DNA of 13,807 nt from Streptomyces sp. NRRL F-5630 (GTDB lineage: Bacteria > Actinomycetota > Actinomycetes > Streptomycetales > Streptomycetaceae). The stretch lies in assembly GCF_000719475.1 (NCBI RefSeq), contig NZ_JOGO01000108.1:1-13807 (forward strand), given 5' to 3'. Positions 12,688 to 13,807 of this stretch are shown here, one piece after another; the stretch's first letter is position 1; the number at the start of each line of letters is the position of its first letter. Below the pieces are notes generated by a model. The model was given only the letters and a program-made list of their open reading frames with translations. It ran no database searches and was not told where the DNA came from. A program made the position numbers and the translations under genes.

Positions 12688-13608
12688 TTACAGCTCCAGC
12701 AGGTCCAGCGCCTGGTCCAGGTTGCGGCGGGCGAGGGCCTGGCGGGCCGGGTCGAGGCCCGGGTCGGCGTGGCGGATCGCGGACTGTTCGAGGTACCACT
12801 CGACGCGCCAGACCCGCAGCCAGGCCAGCGCCCAGCGCTCGGCGGCCAGCCCGGCGCGGCGGTCGAGCGTCGAGGCCGGGCCGCCCAGGTCCACGTACCG
12901 CTCCAGGAACGCGCGCGCCTCGCGGGGGCGCGGGCGGTCGAGGCCGTCGCCCCAGGAGACGAGGTCGAGGAGGACGGGACCGACGTAGGAGCGCGCGAAG
13001 TCGATGAGGCGGACGCCCTTCGGCCCCACGTGGACGCCGTTCCCCGCGATCTCGGTGTGCACCCAGCCGAAGGGCTCCCGGTCGGCGCCCGCGCAGCGCT
13101 CCTCGGAGACCTTCCGCACCTTGTCGAGGTCGCCGCCGAGCCTGCCCGCGAGAGCGGTCCAGCGGCCCGCCTCCTGGAGCCGGTCCAGGTGCCAGCGCGC
13201 CCGGTCGGGCATGGTGATCATCGTGTACTCGGAGAGTGAGGGGCTGCCGGGCGGCGAGGGCGCCCGGTGGAGGACGAGGAGCAGGTCGAGCACCTCGTCC
13301 TCGGTGGCGGGGCGTACGGGCTCGCCCAGGTCCTCCATGACGATCGTCATGTGCTTGTCGCGCACCTCGCTGGAGTGCAGCGTCGCCACGGGCACCCCGG
13401 CGGCCTGGAGCACCCGGTGCGTCGACGCCTCCTGAGCGAGCGGCGCGTGCCCGTACTTGTGGATGAGCGTCAGGCCGTCCGCGAAGACGAGTCGTTCGAC
13501 CCCGCCGTGGGTCCAGGCGCGGACCTTTTCGCGCCGGGGATCCGGGGCGAGCCCGAGCCCGTCGAGGTGCTCCGCGAGGACCGTATTCAGGAGTGCGAAG
13601 TCGAGCAC
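12688..13608 (-). CDS. Aminoglycoside-phosphotransferase-family protein with altered catalytic loop
   Basis: The protein is kinase-like and 306 residues from GTG 13608. Kinase-fold landmarks are visible: Lys in LIHKYG (K51), a helix Glu in LAQEAS (E60), hinge-like MEDLG (92-96), the catalytic-loop equivalent WVHTEIAGNGVHV (H184, E186, N190) and the metal-binding LIDFARSYVGP (D203). Canonical family members have H-x-D-x4-N; here the Asp is Glu and the Asn comes one residue early. It may be inactive, or belong to a subfamily with this variant. Start: GTG 13698 gives 336 residues, but those first 30 codons have far lower third-position G/C and a Gly/Pro/Arg-rich sequence, so GTG 13608 is preferred. 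Drug resistance should not be assumed; many relatives phosphorylate metabolites or have no known substrate. It stands alone, convergent with the SDR gene. Confidence 0.82.
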   Translation of the reverse strand: MLDFALLNTVLAEHLDGLGLAPDPRREKVRAWTHGGVERLVFADGLTLIHKYGHAPLAQEASTHRVLQAAGVPVATLHSSEVRDKHMTIVMEDLGEPVRPATEDEVLDLLLVLHRAPSPPGSPSLSEYTMITMPDRARWHLDRLQEAGRWTALAGRLGGDLDKVRKVSEERCAGADREPFGWVHTEIAGNGVHVGPKGVRLIDFARSYVGPVLLDLVSWGDGLDRPRPREARAFLERYVDLGGPASTLDRRAGLAAERWALAWLRVWRVEWYLEQSAIRHADPGLDPARQALARRNLDQALDLLEL

Positions 13609-13718
13609 GGGACGTCCCGGGGGGAGGCGGTACGGGGGGTACGGACCGCCACATCGTGGCCCACCCGCGCGGACCGCCCCAAGTCCGTGACCATTCACGA
13701 CCGTTATCGACCCGACGA

Positions 13719-13743
13719 GTCCGGGAGGTGCCCCTTCCCGGAC
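13719..13743. terminator. 8-bp hairpin upstream of the phosphotransferase-like gene
   Basis: GTCCGGGA (13719-13726) and TCCCGGAC (13736-13743) are exact inverted copies around a 9-nt loop. It could end a transcript from beyond the right edge or act in the leader of the minus-strand gene. Confidence 0.35.
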
Positions 13744-13767
13744 GGAAGCGGCCGAATGGGGCGGGCG

Positions 13768-13807
13768 GTTGATCGGCGACGGTCACTGCCGGCCGCTGCC
13801 GATCAAC
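13768..13807. repeat. 10-bp perfect inverted repeat ending at the right edge
   Basis: GTTGATCGGC (13768-13777) and GCCGATCAAC (13798-13807) are exact inverted copies with a 20-bp spacer, the last base being the window end. It could be a terminator of a gene outside the window or a regulator site. About 200 bp (13609-13807) here hold no gene. Confidence 0.55.

Noticed and set aside
13609..13698. Thirty extra N-terminal codons of the phosphotransferase-like gene from GTG 13698
   Set aside because: Third-position G/C drops to about 63% and the residues are Gly/Pro/Arg-rich, so this is probably untranslated leader; kept as an alternative only.

Overview
The window is very GC-rich chromosomal DNA with strong G/C bias at third codon positions, GTG starts, 4-bp gene overlaps and GC hairpins without U tracts. 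Together with an SsgA-like sporulation protein, a tricorn protease and an MMPL exporter, this points to Streptomyces or a close relative. I see no tRNA, rRNA, CRISPR array or insertion sequence.

Layout. (1) 1-1413, minus: N-terminal part of a tricorn-type protease, cut by the left edge. (2) 1414-2362: about 950 bp without an intact gene. It holds the 5' end of a SulP anion transporter gene (minus, own start and Shine-Dalgarno, cut after about 46 codons), a possible MerR-type regulator fragment (plus), a perfect 15-bp inverted repeat between them, and short repeats. It looks like a decayed divergent gene pair. (3) 2363-5687, plus: a TetR regulator with a 15-bp palindrome over its promoter, followed by an MMPL-family exporter. 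(4) 5688-6502: terminator-like hairpins between convergent genes, then an SsgA-like protein gene on the minus strand. (5) 6580-10553, plus: a nickel/cobalt ECF importer operon (fused M-N component, T component, ATPase), whose last gene is a beta-lactamase-fold serine hydrolase. The promoter overlaps a near-consensus Nur box, which favours nickel over cobalt. The operon ends in a hairpin that contains the last stop codon. (6) 10719-12647, plus: a family 2 glycosyltransferase and a short-chain dehydrogenase, not closely linked. (7) 12688-13608, minus: an aminoglycoside-phosphotransferase-like protein with a departed catalytic loop, with two hairpins upstream running to the right edge.

How the parts work together. 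The best-supported unit is the importer: the M-N protein binds the metal in the membrane, CbiQ couples it to the ATPase CbiO, and Nur bound to nickel would switch the promoter off. The overlapping reading frames put the hydrolase under the same control. TetR and MMPL form a likely regulator-exporter pair. No clearly new multi-gene system is visible. The strongest leads are the Nur-box operon with its hydrolase passenger and the truncated SulP locus.
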